Shown here in pieces: positions 7,620-13,864 of a stretch of DNA of 15,932 bases. The position numbers and the translations under genes are program-made. The notes under the pieces are model-generated. The model was not told the DNA's origin, searched no databases, and worked only from the letters and a program-made list of their open reading frames with translations. The stretch's first letter is position 1. The number at the start of each line of letters is the position of its first letter. The DNA is taken from the NCBI GenBank assembly GCA_027017025.1, contig JALURH010000046.1, forward strand, positions 1 to 15,932, read 5' to 3'. This DNA is from Thermofilaceae archaeon (GTDB taxonomy: Archaea; Thermoproteota; Thermoprotei; Thermofilales; Thermofilaceae).

Positions 7620-7838
7620 TTATCGTGAAGTTATTTTCCTAGCTTCTCTTTCTGTTTCCCTTAACATAATAATATCCCCAAGTCTCACAGGACCCTTGAC
7701 GTTCCTAGTTAATATTCTACCCTTATCCGGCCCTTCCAGTACACGTACACGAACTTGTGTGACCTCTCCAGTTACACCCGTACGTCCAACTATCTGTATC
7801 ACTTCAGCTGGAGTGGCGTCACTCCACCTATCGGCCAT
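7620..7838 (-). CDS. rps28e: Small-subunit ribosomal protein eS28 (S28e)
   Basis: Complete 72-residue S28e, an OB-fold protein of the archaeal/eukaryal small ribosomal subunit. The diagnostic segments are GRTGVTGEVTQVRVRVLEG (18-36), RNVKGPVRLGDI (about 45-56) and the C-terminal LRETEREARKI. Length matches the family. The ATG at 7838 is the natural start. The gap to the L7Ae stop is 67 nt, and a TTTTTTATACC element lies in that gap, so S28e may be transcribed both with L7Ae and from its own promoter. The L7Ae-S28e pair is conserved across archaea. Confidence 0.96.
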   Translation of the reverse strand: MADRWSDATPAEVIQIVGRTGVTGEVTQVRVRVLEGPDKGRILTRNVKGPVRLGDIIMLRETEREARKITSR

Positions 7839-7905
7839 ACTTATCGACCAACTATGCTTAAGGAATGTGGTATAAAAAATTATTATATCTTTAAAAGGGC
7901 TATTT

Positions 7906-8298
7906 TCAGGCTACGCCAGCTTTAACCTTTATCTCATTAACTTCTTTTATTATCTCCTCGACTAGTCCCTTGGCATCTCCTGGATCAATTATACAAGCCG
8001 ATGCCGCAGCTACGTTTATTCCGGCCGCTTTTCCTAACCTCTCTTTTGATGGAACATATACATATGGTATTTTTTTCTCTTCACAGAGAAGGGGAAGATG
8101 TGCCACAATTTCTGGAGGATCAACATCCTCTGCTATTAAGACTAATATTGCCTGGCCCCTTTCAACAGCCTTTGTTGTCTCGTTAGTACCTTTCTTTATT
8201 TTGCCACTCTCCCTAGCAATGCTAATTGCTTGATAAGCCTTCTCCGCTAGTTCTGAAGGTACGATGAACCGTACATAAAACGGTTTTTCCGAAGACAT
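7906..8298 (-). CDS. rpl7ae: Ribosomal protein eL8 / kink-turn protein L7Ae
   Basis: L7Ae of 130 residues. It binds kink-turn RNA and in archaea works in three machines: the large ribosomal subunit, box C/D (and H/ACA) sRNPs, and RNase P. The RNA-binding signature GTNETTKAVERG is at 37-48, followed by the strand IAEDVDPPEIVAHLP and LCEEKKIPYVYVPSKERLG; the whole chain matches the family in length. ATG 8298 is supported by AGGTGG (8309-8304) 5 nt upstream and by a TATA-like element at 8348-8358. The context is notable: this window also encodes RNase P RNA and two candidate C/D sRNAs, all possible L7Ae clients. Confidence 0.97.
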   Translation of the reverse strand: MSSEKPFYVRFIVPSELAEKAYQAISIARESGKIKKGTNETTKAVERGQAILVLIAEDVDPPEIVAHLPLLCEEKKIPYVYVPSKERLGKAAGINVAAASACIIDPGDAKGLVEEIIKEVNEIKVKAGVA

Positions 8299-8347
8299 TC
8301 ACTCCACCTGTCATTGATCATCTAATGCAGTAGACACATGGCTGTGA

Positions 8348-8358
8348 TAAATATAAGT
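8348..8358 (-). promoter_or_regulatory. Probable TATA box of the L7Ae-S28e operon
   Basis: On the minus strand ACTTATATTTA is centred about 55 nt upstream of the L7Ae start. This gives a predicted leader of about 30 nt that contains the AGGTGG ribosome binding site. The element faces away from the L24e promoter in the same 225-nt divergent gap. Confidence 0.45.
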
Positions 8359-8479
8359 GTTTAGGTGCTAAGCTGAGTATTTTTAATTTCGAAAAACACT
8401 GGTTATTGGATTAAGGAGTGATTTCTATAAGAGTTTAAGATAAGCATCTAATCATATTTCTCATCCTCTCGATGAAGAA

Positions 8480-8490
8480 AATATTTATTT
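8480..8490 (+). promoter_or_regulatory. Probable TATA box of L24e
   Basis: AATATTTATTT is centred about 39 nt upstream of the L24e ATG and would give a very short leader beginning at the ribosome binding site. Two AGGTGG copies occur nearby (8503-8508 and 8513-8518). The second is 5 nt from the ATG and is the likely functional one. Confidence 0.4.
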
Positions 8491-8523
8491 TACTCTTACC
8501 TCAGGTGGTAAGAGGTGGATAAT

Positions 8524-8706
8524 ATGCCGAGAGTTTACTACTGTACTTTCTGTAGATATCCGATAAAACCTGGAACAGGGCTGGTATATGTAAAGACAGA
8601 TGGCACAATGCTTCGATTCTGTTCCAGCAAATGTTATAAAAGTGCTATTAAGTATAAACGAAATCCTAGAAAACTTAAGTGGACACTCTCCTATGGAAAA
8701 AGATAG
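8524..8706 (+). CDS. rpl24e: Large-subunit ribosomal protein eL24 (L24e)
   Basis: Zinc-ribbon ribosomal protein of 60 residues starting MPRVYYCTFC. The four zinc cysteines are C7/C10 and, in FCSSKCYKS, two more near residues 33 and 37. The C-terminal RNPRKLKWT is diagnostic of L24e. An upstream in-frame GTG at 8515 is rejected as start because it lies inside the ribosome binding site GAGGTGG, which is well spaced for ATG 8524. In many archaea the order is L7Ae-S28e-L24e-Ndk-aIF5B on one strand. Here L24e is divergent from L7Ae-S28e and is followed directly by aIF5B. Confidence 0.96.
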   Translation: MPRVYYCTFCRYPIKPGTGLVYVKTDGTMLRFCSSKCYKSAIKYKRNPRKLKWTLSYGKR

Positions 8707-8812
8707 AGAAAACCAATTTTTAGGTAATGCATGATTAACCTAGCACTATAGTTTATTTAATAGGTAAGTTCTGTTCATACCAATTTAGGGTTTATTACAA
8801 GGTGCATTAGAG

Positions 8813-10612
8813 TTGAACGAGAATATTAAGAAAACTCTTTATATACGCGCCCCAATAGTCACTGTACTCGGTCATGTAGATGTGGGAAAAACAACTTTAC
8901 TAGATAAAATACGTGGAACTGCAGTTGCTAAAAGAGAGCCAGGAACTATGACTCAACATATTGGTGCATCATTTCTACCTTGGAAAGCTTTGAAAGACAT
9001 ATGTGGGCCACTGGCATCTGGGTTAAAGACTGACGTAAAAATACCTGGTTTTCTGGTAATAGATACCCCTGGTCACGAGGCTTTTACGAACCTACGTAGA
9101 AGAGGTGGGAGTATAGCTGATATAGCTATACTTCTTGTTGACGTCCTGAAGGGATTTGAAAATCAAACTTATGAGGCACTAGATATTTTAAAGAGTAGAA
9201 AGGTTCCCTTTATAGTAGCGGTTAATAAAATAGATAGAATACCTGGATGGAAAAGTCATCCCGATACACCATTCATATTTAGCATTAAAAAACAAGCATC
9301 TGATGTTGTTGCTAGGCTAGAGGAGATGCTTGCATACATAATTAATCAGTTCAGAAGCCAGGGCTTTAGAGCTGACAGATACGATAGAGTAAGAGATTTC
9401 TCCAGGATTGTAGCTCTAATTCCTATAAGTGCCAAAAATGGTGAAGGCATCCCTGATTTATTGCTTGTGCTGGCTGGTATTGTACAGAAATATATGATAA
9501 AGAAGTTGCGTACGAAGTCAGGACCTGGAAAAGGTGTAATATTAGAGTTGAAGGAAGAACCTGGATTGGGTGTGACGGCAGCTACGATAGTTTATGAGGG
9601 AGAAATAAGGAAAGGTGATACAGTAGTAATAGGTGGATTAGAGAAACCCATAGTTACTAAAGTGAGATTATTATTGATGCCTAAGCCTCTTGATGAAATG
9701 CGGTCTCCAGAAGACAGATTTACACACGTAGAAATTGTGAGAGCAGCTGCTGGAGTAGAGTTAATAGCAACAGGGTTAGAGAAAACAGTTGCTGGTGCAC
9801 CAGTATATGTTGCTGAAGATGAAAAAGAAATTCAAAAACTAGTTAAGGAAATTGGAGAAGAAATTTCAAGTTTACGTGTTCAAAGGGATATAGCTGGTAT
9901 CGTAGTGAAAGCTGATACTCTGGGTACATTAGAGGCACTTGTGGATTATCTGACAAGGCATAATGTACCTGTCCGTTATGCTGATGTAGGACCAGTTGTG
10001 AGGAAAGATGTTATAGAGGCGTCCCTTACAAAAATAAAGGACCCACTATTAGCTACAATACTCGCATTTAACGTGAAGGTAACTGAGGAGGCAGAAATAG
10101 AGGCAAAGGCTAGTAATATCAAGATATTTCAAGACAAAATAATATATAATTTAGTTAATAATTTTGTAAATTGGTATCATAAACAAAGAGAGATAGAGAA
10201 AAGGAGAAGTCTTGAGAAAATGATTCTACCCGCCTCTATCCAAATTCTACCGGGATACGTTTTCAGAAGAAGCAATCCTGCCATAGTAGGTGTGAGAGTA
10301 CTCATAGGAAAAATAAAAGGAGGAACCCCGTTGATTACTGTTAGTGGAAGACCTGTAGGCGAAATAATGCAGATCCAAGAACATGAAAAACCTTTACCGT
10401 ATGCTGAGGCTGGTCAGGAAGTAGCTATCTCTATAAGAGGTAAGGTCATAGTTGGCAGACATATAAAAGAAGGTGATACATTATATGCGGATGTTCCACT
10501 CGATCATATAAATATATTGTTGGAAAGATTTTCTGATGAGCTGAGTGAAGAAGAAATAGAGCTCCTTAAGAGGATTAGGAAATTTAAACTAGGGTTTACT
10601 GATAAAATTTAG
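8813..10612 (+). CDS. infB: Translation initiation factor aIF5B (GTPase, IF2-like)
   Basis: Full-length archaeal IF5B of about 599 residues, which catalyses subunit joining at the end of initiation. GTPase motifs: G1 GHVDVGKTT (20-28), G2 region TMTQHIGASF, G3 DTPGHEAF (84-91, catalytic H88), G4 NKIDR (138-142) and G5 SAKNGEG. The usual P-loop histidine is valine here (HVDV rather than HVDH). The C-terminal half carries domains II-IV with the typical segment DIAGIVVKADTLGTLEAL. The start is TTG at 8813: an in-frame TAG lies two codons upstream, the protein matches homologues from there, and AAGGTG (8800-8805) is a suitably spaced ribosome binding site. The gap to L24e is 106 nt and contains AT-rich TATA-like stretches (for example TTTATTTAAT at about 8752-8761), so it may have its own promoter. 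Confidence 0.96.
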   Translation: MNENIKKTLYIRAPIVTVLGHVDVGKTTLLDKIRGTAVAKREPGTMTQHIGASFLPWKALKDICGPLASGLKTDVKIPGFLVIDTPGHEAFTNLRRRGGSIADIAILLVDVLKGFENQTYEALDILKSRKVPFIVAVNKIDRIPGWKSHPDTPFIFSIKKQASDVVARLEEMLAYIINQFRSQGFRADRYDRVRDFSRIVALIPISAKNGEGIPDLLLVLAGIVQKYMIKKLRTKSGPGKGVILELKEEPGLGVTAATIVYEGEIRKGDTVVIGGLEKPIVTKVRLLLMPKPLDEMRSPEDRFTHVEIVRAAAGVELIATGLEKTVAGAPVYVAEDEKEIQKLVKEIGEEISSLRVQRDIAGIVVKADTLGTLEALVDYLTRHNVPVRYADVGPVVRKDVIEASLTKIKDPLLATILAFNVKVTEEAEIEAKASNIKIFQDKIIYNLVNNFVNWYHKQREIEKRRSLEKMILPASIQILPGYVFRRSNPAIVGVRVLIGKIKGGTPLITVSGRPVGEIMQIQEHEKPLPYAEAGQEVAISIRGKVIVGRHIKEGDTLYADVPLDHINILLERFSDELSEEEIELLKRIRKFKLGFTDKI

Positions 10613-10662
10613 AGCAGAAAACTTAAGAAAGAATTATTTTTTAGATTGAAGAGGGGCCGCAG

Positions 10663-11016
10663 ATGCCTGAATTTAAAGTTGTAATATCTGATCCAAAAAC
10701 GGGAAAAGCCGAGCAGATAGAGGTGAAGGGAGAGAACGCCGTCCGTCTCATCGGACATAAAATAGGAGATATAATAGATGGTGGCTTAGTAGGCAAACCT
10801 GGCATTAAATTAAGGATTACTGGAGGTTCTGGAAGGGCGGGAGAGCCTATGCGTCCGGATATTCCTGGTGGTGTAAAAAGGAGATTACTACTATCAAGAC
10901 CACCTGGGTTTCACCCTAGAGAACCTGGGGAGAGACGGCGAAAACTCGTCAGAGGTAATACTATTACAGAAGAAATAGTTCAAATAAATACTGTTATTGT
11001 TGAGAAAGCTGAATAG
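10663..11016 (+). CDS. rps6e: Small-subunit ribosomal protein eS6 (S6e)
   Basis: S6e of 117 residues. Recognisable segments are MPEFKVVISDPKTGKA at the start, GHKIGDIIDGGLVGKPGIKLRITGGSGRAGEPMRPDIPGG (about residues 31-70) with its glycine-rich core, and KRRLLLSRPPGFHP. It lacks the long basic tail of eukaryotic S6, as expected for archaea. ATG 10663 follows GAGGGG (10651-10656) at good spacing. It is 50 nt downstream of aIF5B on the same strand and is probably co-transcribed, although an AT-rich stretch (about 10631-10643) could be a separate TATA. A T-rich tract just after the stop may end transcription before the convergent kinase gene. Confidence 0.96.
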   Translation: MPEFKVVISDPKTGKAEQIEVKGENAVRLIGHKIGDIIDGGLVGKPGIKLRITGGSGRAGEPMRPDIPGGVKRRLLLSRPPGFHPREPGERRRKLVRGNTITEEIVQINTVIVEKAE

Positions 11017-11019
11017 CTT

Positions 11020-11032
11020 TTCTCTTCAATGT
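11020..11032 (+). terminator. Possible T-rich terminator after S6e
   Basis: The S6e stop is followed at once by a pyrimidine-rich run, TTTTCTCTTC (from about 11018). Archaeal termination commonly uses such T-rich tracts without a hairpin. The next gene is convergent, so termination is expected in this 78-nt gap. The assignment is weak. Confidence 0.3.
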
Positions 11033-11094
11033 AAGAGTTACTAAATGTACATTGTTTGTGTCTATAAATAACTACCACTGCCTTAGCTTCATGG

Positions 11095-11628
11095 CTATGT
11101 CTCTGGAACAAAATATCTTCTAAGGATAATTCTAGCCGTCGATTTAAGAATAGGAGAACAATGAAGAACATTTAATGATCCTTTCCAGTGACCATAAACG
11201 ATAACAGAGTTAGGTGGGCAGAGAAAAAGCATAGGTAAAACTAATAAATCCTCTTCTCCCTTAACTTCAATGAGTATTTTTTCACCATTACACGAAGACT
11301 CTATTGCTTTATACACTATATCTAGAGTTTCAGTTGTTAATAGTCCAGGAGGATTATAACACTTCACAATCTTAGAAAAATGCATTCGAAAGAGAGAACG
11401 TATATATATACCTCTTTGTGTTTTGTAATCTACTATAGCTATCCTAACTGGCACGTTTTCTTTTAGTAAATTTTGTGTAACTATATCCCCTATACTATAG
11501 ATTACCTCGTTGCTTTTCAGTATTGTTTTGAAGCTTTTAACAGAATGAGGATAGTCCTTGTAGATAGCTATACCATATGGGAATGCTAGTATTATTCTGC
11601 CCTCTCTTAATAGCCTAAGATTATTCAT
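11095..11628 (-). CDS. GTP-dependent dephospho-CoA kinase (DUF359 family)
   Basis: Protein of 177 residues of the archaeal DUF359 family, shown in Thermococcus to be the GTP-dependent dephospho-CoA kinase that completes CoA synthesis. Family landmarks: an N-terminal LREGRIILAFPYG, GDIVT (47-51), the acidic/basic pair in VDYKTQR (66-72), NPPGLLT (92-98), and VKGEEDLLVLP (122-132) followed by PPNSVIVYG. Length fits a complete protein. The ATG at 11628 overlaps the Spt4 stop (ATGA), so translation is probably coupled. Rpo7-Spt4-DUF359 is a known archaeal gene string often continued by S24e and S27ae; those two genes are absent here and S6e is convergent instead. Substrate assignment rests on family membership. 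Confidence 0.88.
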   Translation of the reverse strand: MNNLRLLREGRIILAFPYGIAIYKDYPHSVKSFKTILKSNEVIYSIGDIVTQNLLKENVPVRIAIVDYKTQRGIYIRSLFRMHFSKIVKCYNPPGLLTTETLDIVYKAIESSCNGEKILIEVKGEEDLLVLPMLFLCPPNSVIVYGHWKGSLNVLHCSPILKSTARIILRRYFVPET

Positions 11629-11831
11629 CTTACCTTCAATGCATATCTTCCCGGTTTAGTAATATTTAATACATCCGCTATTTCCGACTTATCGACATCA
11701 ATAATTATTACTAACCCTTCCCATTCCTCAGAGAAATCCTTTGATCCACAATTAGGACATATTTCTGCCCGTAACTCAACAAGATATTTACATTTTAGAC
11801 ACGCTTTTAATGGTAGCTTTCTCCTAGGCAT
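11625..11831 (-). CDS. spt4: Transcription elongation factor Spt4 (RpoE'')
   Basis: Zinc protein of 68 residues that pairs with Spt5 on the RNA polymerase clamp and promotes processive elongation. It has two CxxC pairs, CLKC (11-14) and CPNC (25-28), then the Spt4 core EEWEGLVIIIDVDKSEIADVL and a C-terminal KPGRYALKVR. Length and pattern match archaeal Spt4. The ATG at 11831 lies 4 nt after the Rpo7 stop, with AGAGGTAA inside the end of rpo7 as ribosome binding site, and the stop overlaps the next gene's ATG. Confidence 0.95.
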   Translation of the reverse strand: MPRRKLPLKACLKCKYLVELRAEICPNCGSKDFSEEWEGLVIIIDVDKSEIADVLNITKPGRYALKVR

Positions 11832-11835
11832 ATTG

Positions 11836-12393
11836 TTACCTCTTTCCCTTATTTATTTCTTCTTTTATCCAATCTATCTTACCTAGATATTGTTGCCTCA
11901 TAGTAAGTCGCACTCTTAAAATGCTTCTTTTATCCCCATAACTTACTCCAGTAACTCTAGCTCTAACTTTGTCACCCTTTCTTAGAACCTTTCCACTCCT
12001 CGTATCGAAAATTATGCCCTGATCCCTATTATAAGTTACCTCCTTACTTGCTAGCACCTGAGATCTATGCACGAAACCATCGACAGGTCCTAACCTTATA
12101 TAAACACCTACTCTTTCTACAAGCACTATTTCTCCTTCAACAACTTCTTGATTTATGGGCGAAAAAACTAATGCTTTAAATTTCGTCGGATGATACAGTG
12201 CTCCATCACTAAAGGCTATATAGCCGTATTCCGATGCCTTAGCTTCAAGGATTGAAATTATCATACCTATATTCTCCACCACATGCCCCTCATACATTTC
12301 CTTTAGGACTTCTACTGCAGCCTCATGAAGAGATTTATCAAATAGATGAGGCGGTATTCTTACTACATCCTCTATCTCAATAACCTTATACAC
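11836..12393 (-). CDS. rpo7: DNA-directed RNA polymerase subunit Rpo7 (RpoE')
   Basis: Subunit of 185 residues, the archaeal counterpart of eukaryotic RPB7, which with Rpo4 forms the stalk of RNA polymerase. The N-terminal tip domain (MYKVIEIEDVVRIPPHLF) is followed near residue 80 by an S1/OB domain (EVVEGEIVLVERVGVYIRLGPVDGFVH), the standard two-domain layout. The GTG start at 12393 is fixed by GGAGGTGATG immediately upstream (12404-12395), an almost full match to the 16S 3' end, though the spacing is short. It heads the Rpo7-Spt4-kinase operon. A TATA-like AATTTTTATTTC lies about 55-60 nt upstream. Confidence 0.96.
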   Translation of the reverse strand: MYKVIEIEDVVRIPPHLFDKSLHEAAVEVLKEMYEGHVVENIGMIISILEAKASEYGYIAFSDGALYHPTKFKALVFSPINQEVVEGEIVLVERVGVYIRLGPVDGFVHRSQVLASKEVTYNRDQGIIFDTRSGKVLRKGDKVRARVTGVSYGDKRSILRVRLTMRQQYLGKIDWIKEEINKGKR

Positions 12394-12718
12394 GACATCA
12401 CCTCCTGGTAATAATGAGATTTACAGCACGAAAAGCCCTTAACGAAATAAAAATTTTCGTATAGAGATGTATTGTGAACCTAACTATGTTCTAGATTCTG
12501 TTCCTATTAATATCCAGTCTCAGTAAAAAGAAAATATATTACTGATCAGAAGAAATAATTATCAAATCCCAATATACATAGATTCTTCTCTTTACATACC
12601 GAAGATAATTATGCTTAGTTCTCCTTTTTAGTACAGATTTGAGATTGAAATACTCTAAATACTGTCCTTACTAGACACTACAATATTTTATTAAGTGACA
12701 TAAATTACTATACATAAT
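12394..12718. other. 325-nt intergenic region without a recognisable gene
   Basis: This AT-rich stretch lies between the divergent Rpo7 operon and the 7S RNA gene. I see no open reading frame of note, no box C/D pattern, no tRNA-like GC-rich fold and no repeat. It holds the Rpo7 ribosome binding site and putative TATA (about 12446-12456) at the left end and the 7S RNA TATA (about 12683-12693) at the right end. The middle 200 nt is unexplained. Confidence 0.6.
12682..12693 (+). promoter_or_regulatory. Probable TATA box of the SRP 7S RNA gene
   Basis: AATATTTTATTA is centred about 30 nt upstream of the first base of the helix that closes the 7S RNA. It is the best-placed TATA-like element before the RNA; transcription would begin around 12715-12720. 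Confidence 0.5.
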
Positions 12719-13047
12719 AGCCCGCAGGGGGGAAGTCCCGGGGAGCTGCCCCTTCCCTGTAACCGCAAACGGGGCATATGGCGGGGGACGTTAACCCTAA
12801 GGGCGCCTCTCCTCTTCACGCATACGCCTAGCACGGGGATAATGATCTCCGGTCCCGTGGGGTGTCCTGTGGTGCTAGGCCTCTCGGAGGAGAGGCTGAA
12901 GCACCGAACAGGCCGAATCGGGTTAGACCCGGAAGGGAGCAGCCCTAAGGCCTGCAGGACACGTTCACGGGGGTGCCGGGGAGAGTCTACCGTGCTAGCG
13001 TGGTATGCGTGAATGGGAGGCCACCTTAGGGGACGCCCTGCGGGCTA
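12718..13047 (+). ncRNA. ffs: Signal recognition particle RNA (7S RNA)
   Basis: RNA core of archaeal SRP, which docks ribosomes making membrane and secreted proteins. The ends close in an 11-bp helix, AGCCCGCAGGG (12719-12729) with CCCTGCGGGCT (13036-13046). This is the helix 1 found in archaeal 7S RNA. The Alu-domain part contains TGTAACCG and further loop motifs near 12758-12810. Helix 6 is a perfect hairpin, GCCTCTC/GAGAGGC (12879-12885/12890-12896), with a GGAG (GNAR) tetraloop as recognised by SRP19. Helix 8 (CAGGCC 12909-12914 with GGCCTG 12949-12954) contains the SRP54-binding asymmetric loop GGAAGGGAGCAGCC (12931-12944). The longer S-domain stem TGTCCTG (12863-12869) pairs with CAGGACA (12955-12961). 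GC content is far above the surroundings, as expected for a structural RNA in a hyperthermophile. Ends are exact to a few bases. Confidence 0.97.
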
Positions 13048-13056
13048 TTAAAACAA

Positions 13057-13069
13057 AGATTTAATATCT
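13057..13069 (+). promoter_or_regulatory. Probable TATA box of the RNase P RNA gene
   Basis: AGATTTAATATCT is centred about 25 nt before the start of the P1 helix of RNase P RNA (13088). It fits in the 40-nt spacer after the 7S RNA, so the second RNA can be transcribed independently. Confidence 0.5.
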
Positions 13070-13086
13070 CTGCTTCCTTCTCAAAT

Positions 13087-13431
13087 AGGGGTAAGGAGTC
13101 GGATGGTGAGCGGGCGTCGGGTATATCCGGTGACGGGTATACCTGAGGAACCTCCCCCAAATAGTGCGGGTCCGTGGCCGCGTAAGTGGCTCGGTGAAAG
13201 CCGAGGCAACGGAACAGAAACGCAACCTCTTTCACTACAATGAAAATGATGCGGGAATCCTCTGGCAACAGGGGATAACCGTTGAAGAGTAGGGAAAGAG
13301 GATGAAACGGCCGTCCCGCGGACTTAGGGTCAAGCAGGGCCTGTGAGTACCCGCTACGAGGCCCGGGTAGACCCTCAGATAAATCCCGCTTAAAACAGAA
13401 GGGGGGGTACAACCACCGACTCCTTACCCAT
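13087..13431 (+). ncRNA. rnpB: RNase P RNA (catalytic RNA for tRNA 5' maturation)
   Basis: Catalytic RNA that removes tRNA 5' leaders. The P1 helix is a perfect 14-bp pairing of 13089-13102 (GGGTAAGGAGTCGG) with 13416-13429 (CCGACTCCTTACCC), which sets the ends. Conserved core elements appear in order: a CR-I-like GAGGAACCTCCC (13145-13156), CR-IV ACAGAAAC (13214-13221), and near the 3' end CR-V AGATAAATCCCGC (from 13377) followed by ACAGAAGGG. At about 340 nt with these elements it resembles the archaeal type A fold, but I have not folded it. In archaea the RNA works with Pop5, Rpp30, Rpp21, Rpp29 and L7Ae; only L7Ae is in this window. A 151-codon frame on the opposite strand is an artefact of the GC-rich RNA gene. 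Confidence 0.95.
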
Positions 13432-13500
13432 TGTCCATCCATAGAATATTCGTTATTTAATAGACTAGTTTCTTTTAACAATCAAGGAACATGGTGCTCC

Positions 13501-13510
13501 ATTTATATAA
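13501..13510 (+). promoter_or_regulatory. Probable TATA box of the Lrp-domain gene
   Basis: ATTTATATAA is centred about 40 nt before the ATG at 13545. It predicts a short leader that includes GGTG (13534-13537) as ribosome binding site. Confidence 0.4.
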
Positions 13511-13544
13511 TGGTCTCTTTATAATTTTAGTATGGTGTCTTAGA

Positions 13545-13802
13545 ATGTCTACAGGAGGAGCTATAGCATATGTACTAATCAATGCCGAAATTGGAAGCGA
13601 GAGGGAGATATTAGAAGAATTGAAGTCCATACCAGAGATAGAAGAAGCTTACTTGCTTTACGGTGTATATGATATTATCGTTAAGTTACGTGCTGAAGAT
13701 AATGATAAGATAAGAGAAATTATGCTCACAAAAATAAGGCAGATAAGGAGAATTAGGAGTACATTAACTATGCTTGTTGTAGAAGGATTTGAAAGAGAAT
13801 AA
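13545..13802 (+). CDS. Stand-alone Lrp/AsnC ligand-binding (RAM) domain protein
   Basis: Protein of 85 residues, MSTGGAIAYVLINAEIG onward. It shows the alpha-beta pattern of the C-terminal effector-binding domain of Lrp/AsnC regulators: AYVLINAEIG strand, EREILEELKSIPEIEEAYLLYGVYDIIVKLRAED, a second helix, then STLTMLVVEG. There is no N-terminal helix-turn-helix, so it probably does not bind DNA alone. Small stand-alone versions form oligomeric rings that bind amino acids and may act as sensors or partners of full-length Lrp proteins. An upstream in-frame ATG at 13491 would add 18 hydrophobic residues, but it overlaps the promoter and has no ribosome binding site; 13545 has GGTG 7 nt upstream and matches the domain start. 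The ligand is unknown. Confidence 0.88.
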   Translation: MSTGGAIAYVLINAEIGSEREILEELKSIPEIEEAYLLYGVYDIIVKLRAEDNDKIREIMLTKIRQIRRIRSTLTMLVVEGFERE

Positions 13803-13864
13803 ATTTATATTCTATAAACCATTCTCATCCGTCCACCTTAGAACAATATTCGTAAGGGTTGAAT

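Noticed and set aside
8325..8380. Possible C/D sRNA in the L7Ae-L24e divergent gap (GTGATAA followed by GCTGA)
   Set aside because: The C box is off consensus, no D'/C' pair is present, and the stretch contains the L7Ae TATA element.
10530..10550. CTGATGAGCTGA inside aIF5B resembling C and D boxes
   Set aside because: The boxes are only one base apart, leaving no room for a guide, and the bases encode the conserved aIF5B C-terminus.
10980..11171. 63-codon minus-strand frame across the S6e-kinase junction
   Set aside because: It overlaps both genes out of frame and has no domain or ribosome binding site.
13026..13481. 151-codon open frame on the minus strand
   Set aside because: It lies entirely across the RNase P RNA gene and the end of the 7S RNA. 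The long frame results from GC-rich structured RNA, and the translation has no recognisable domain.
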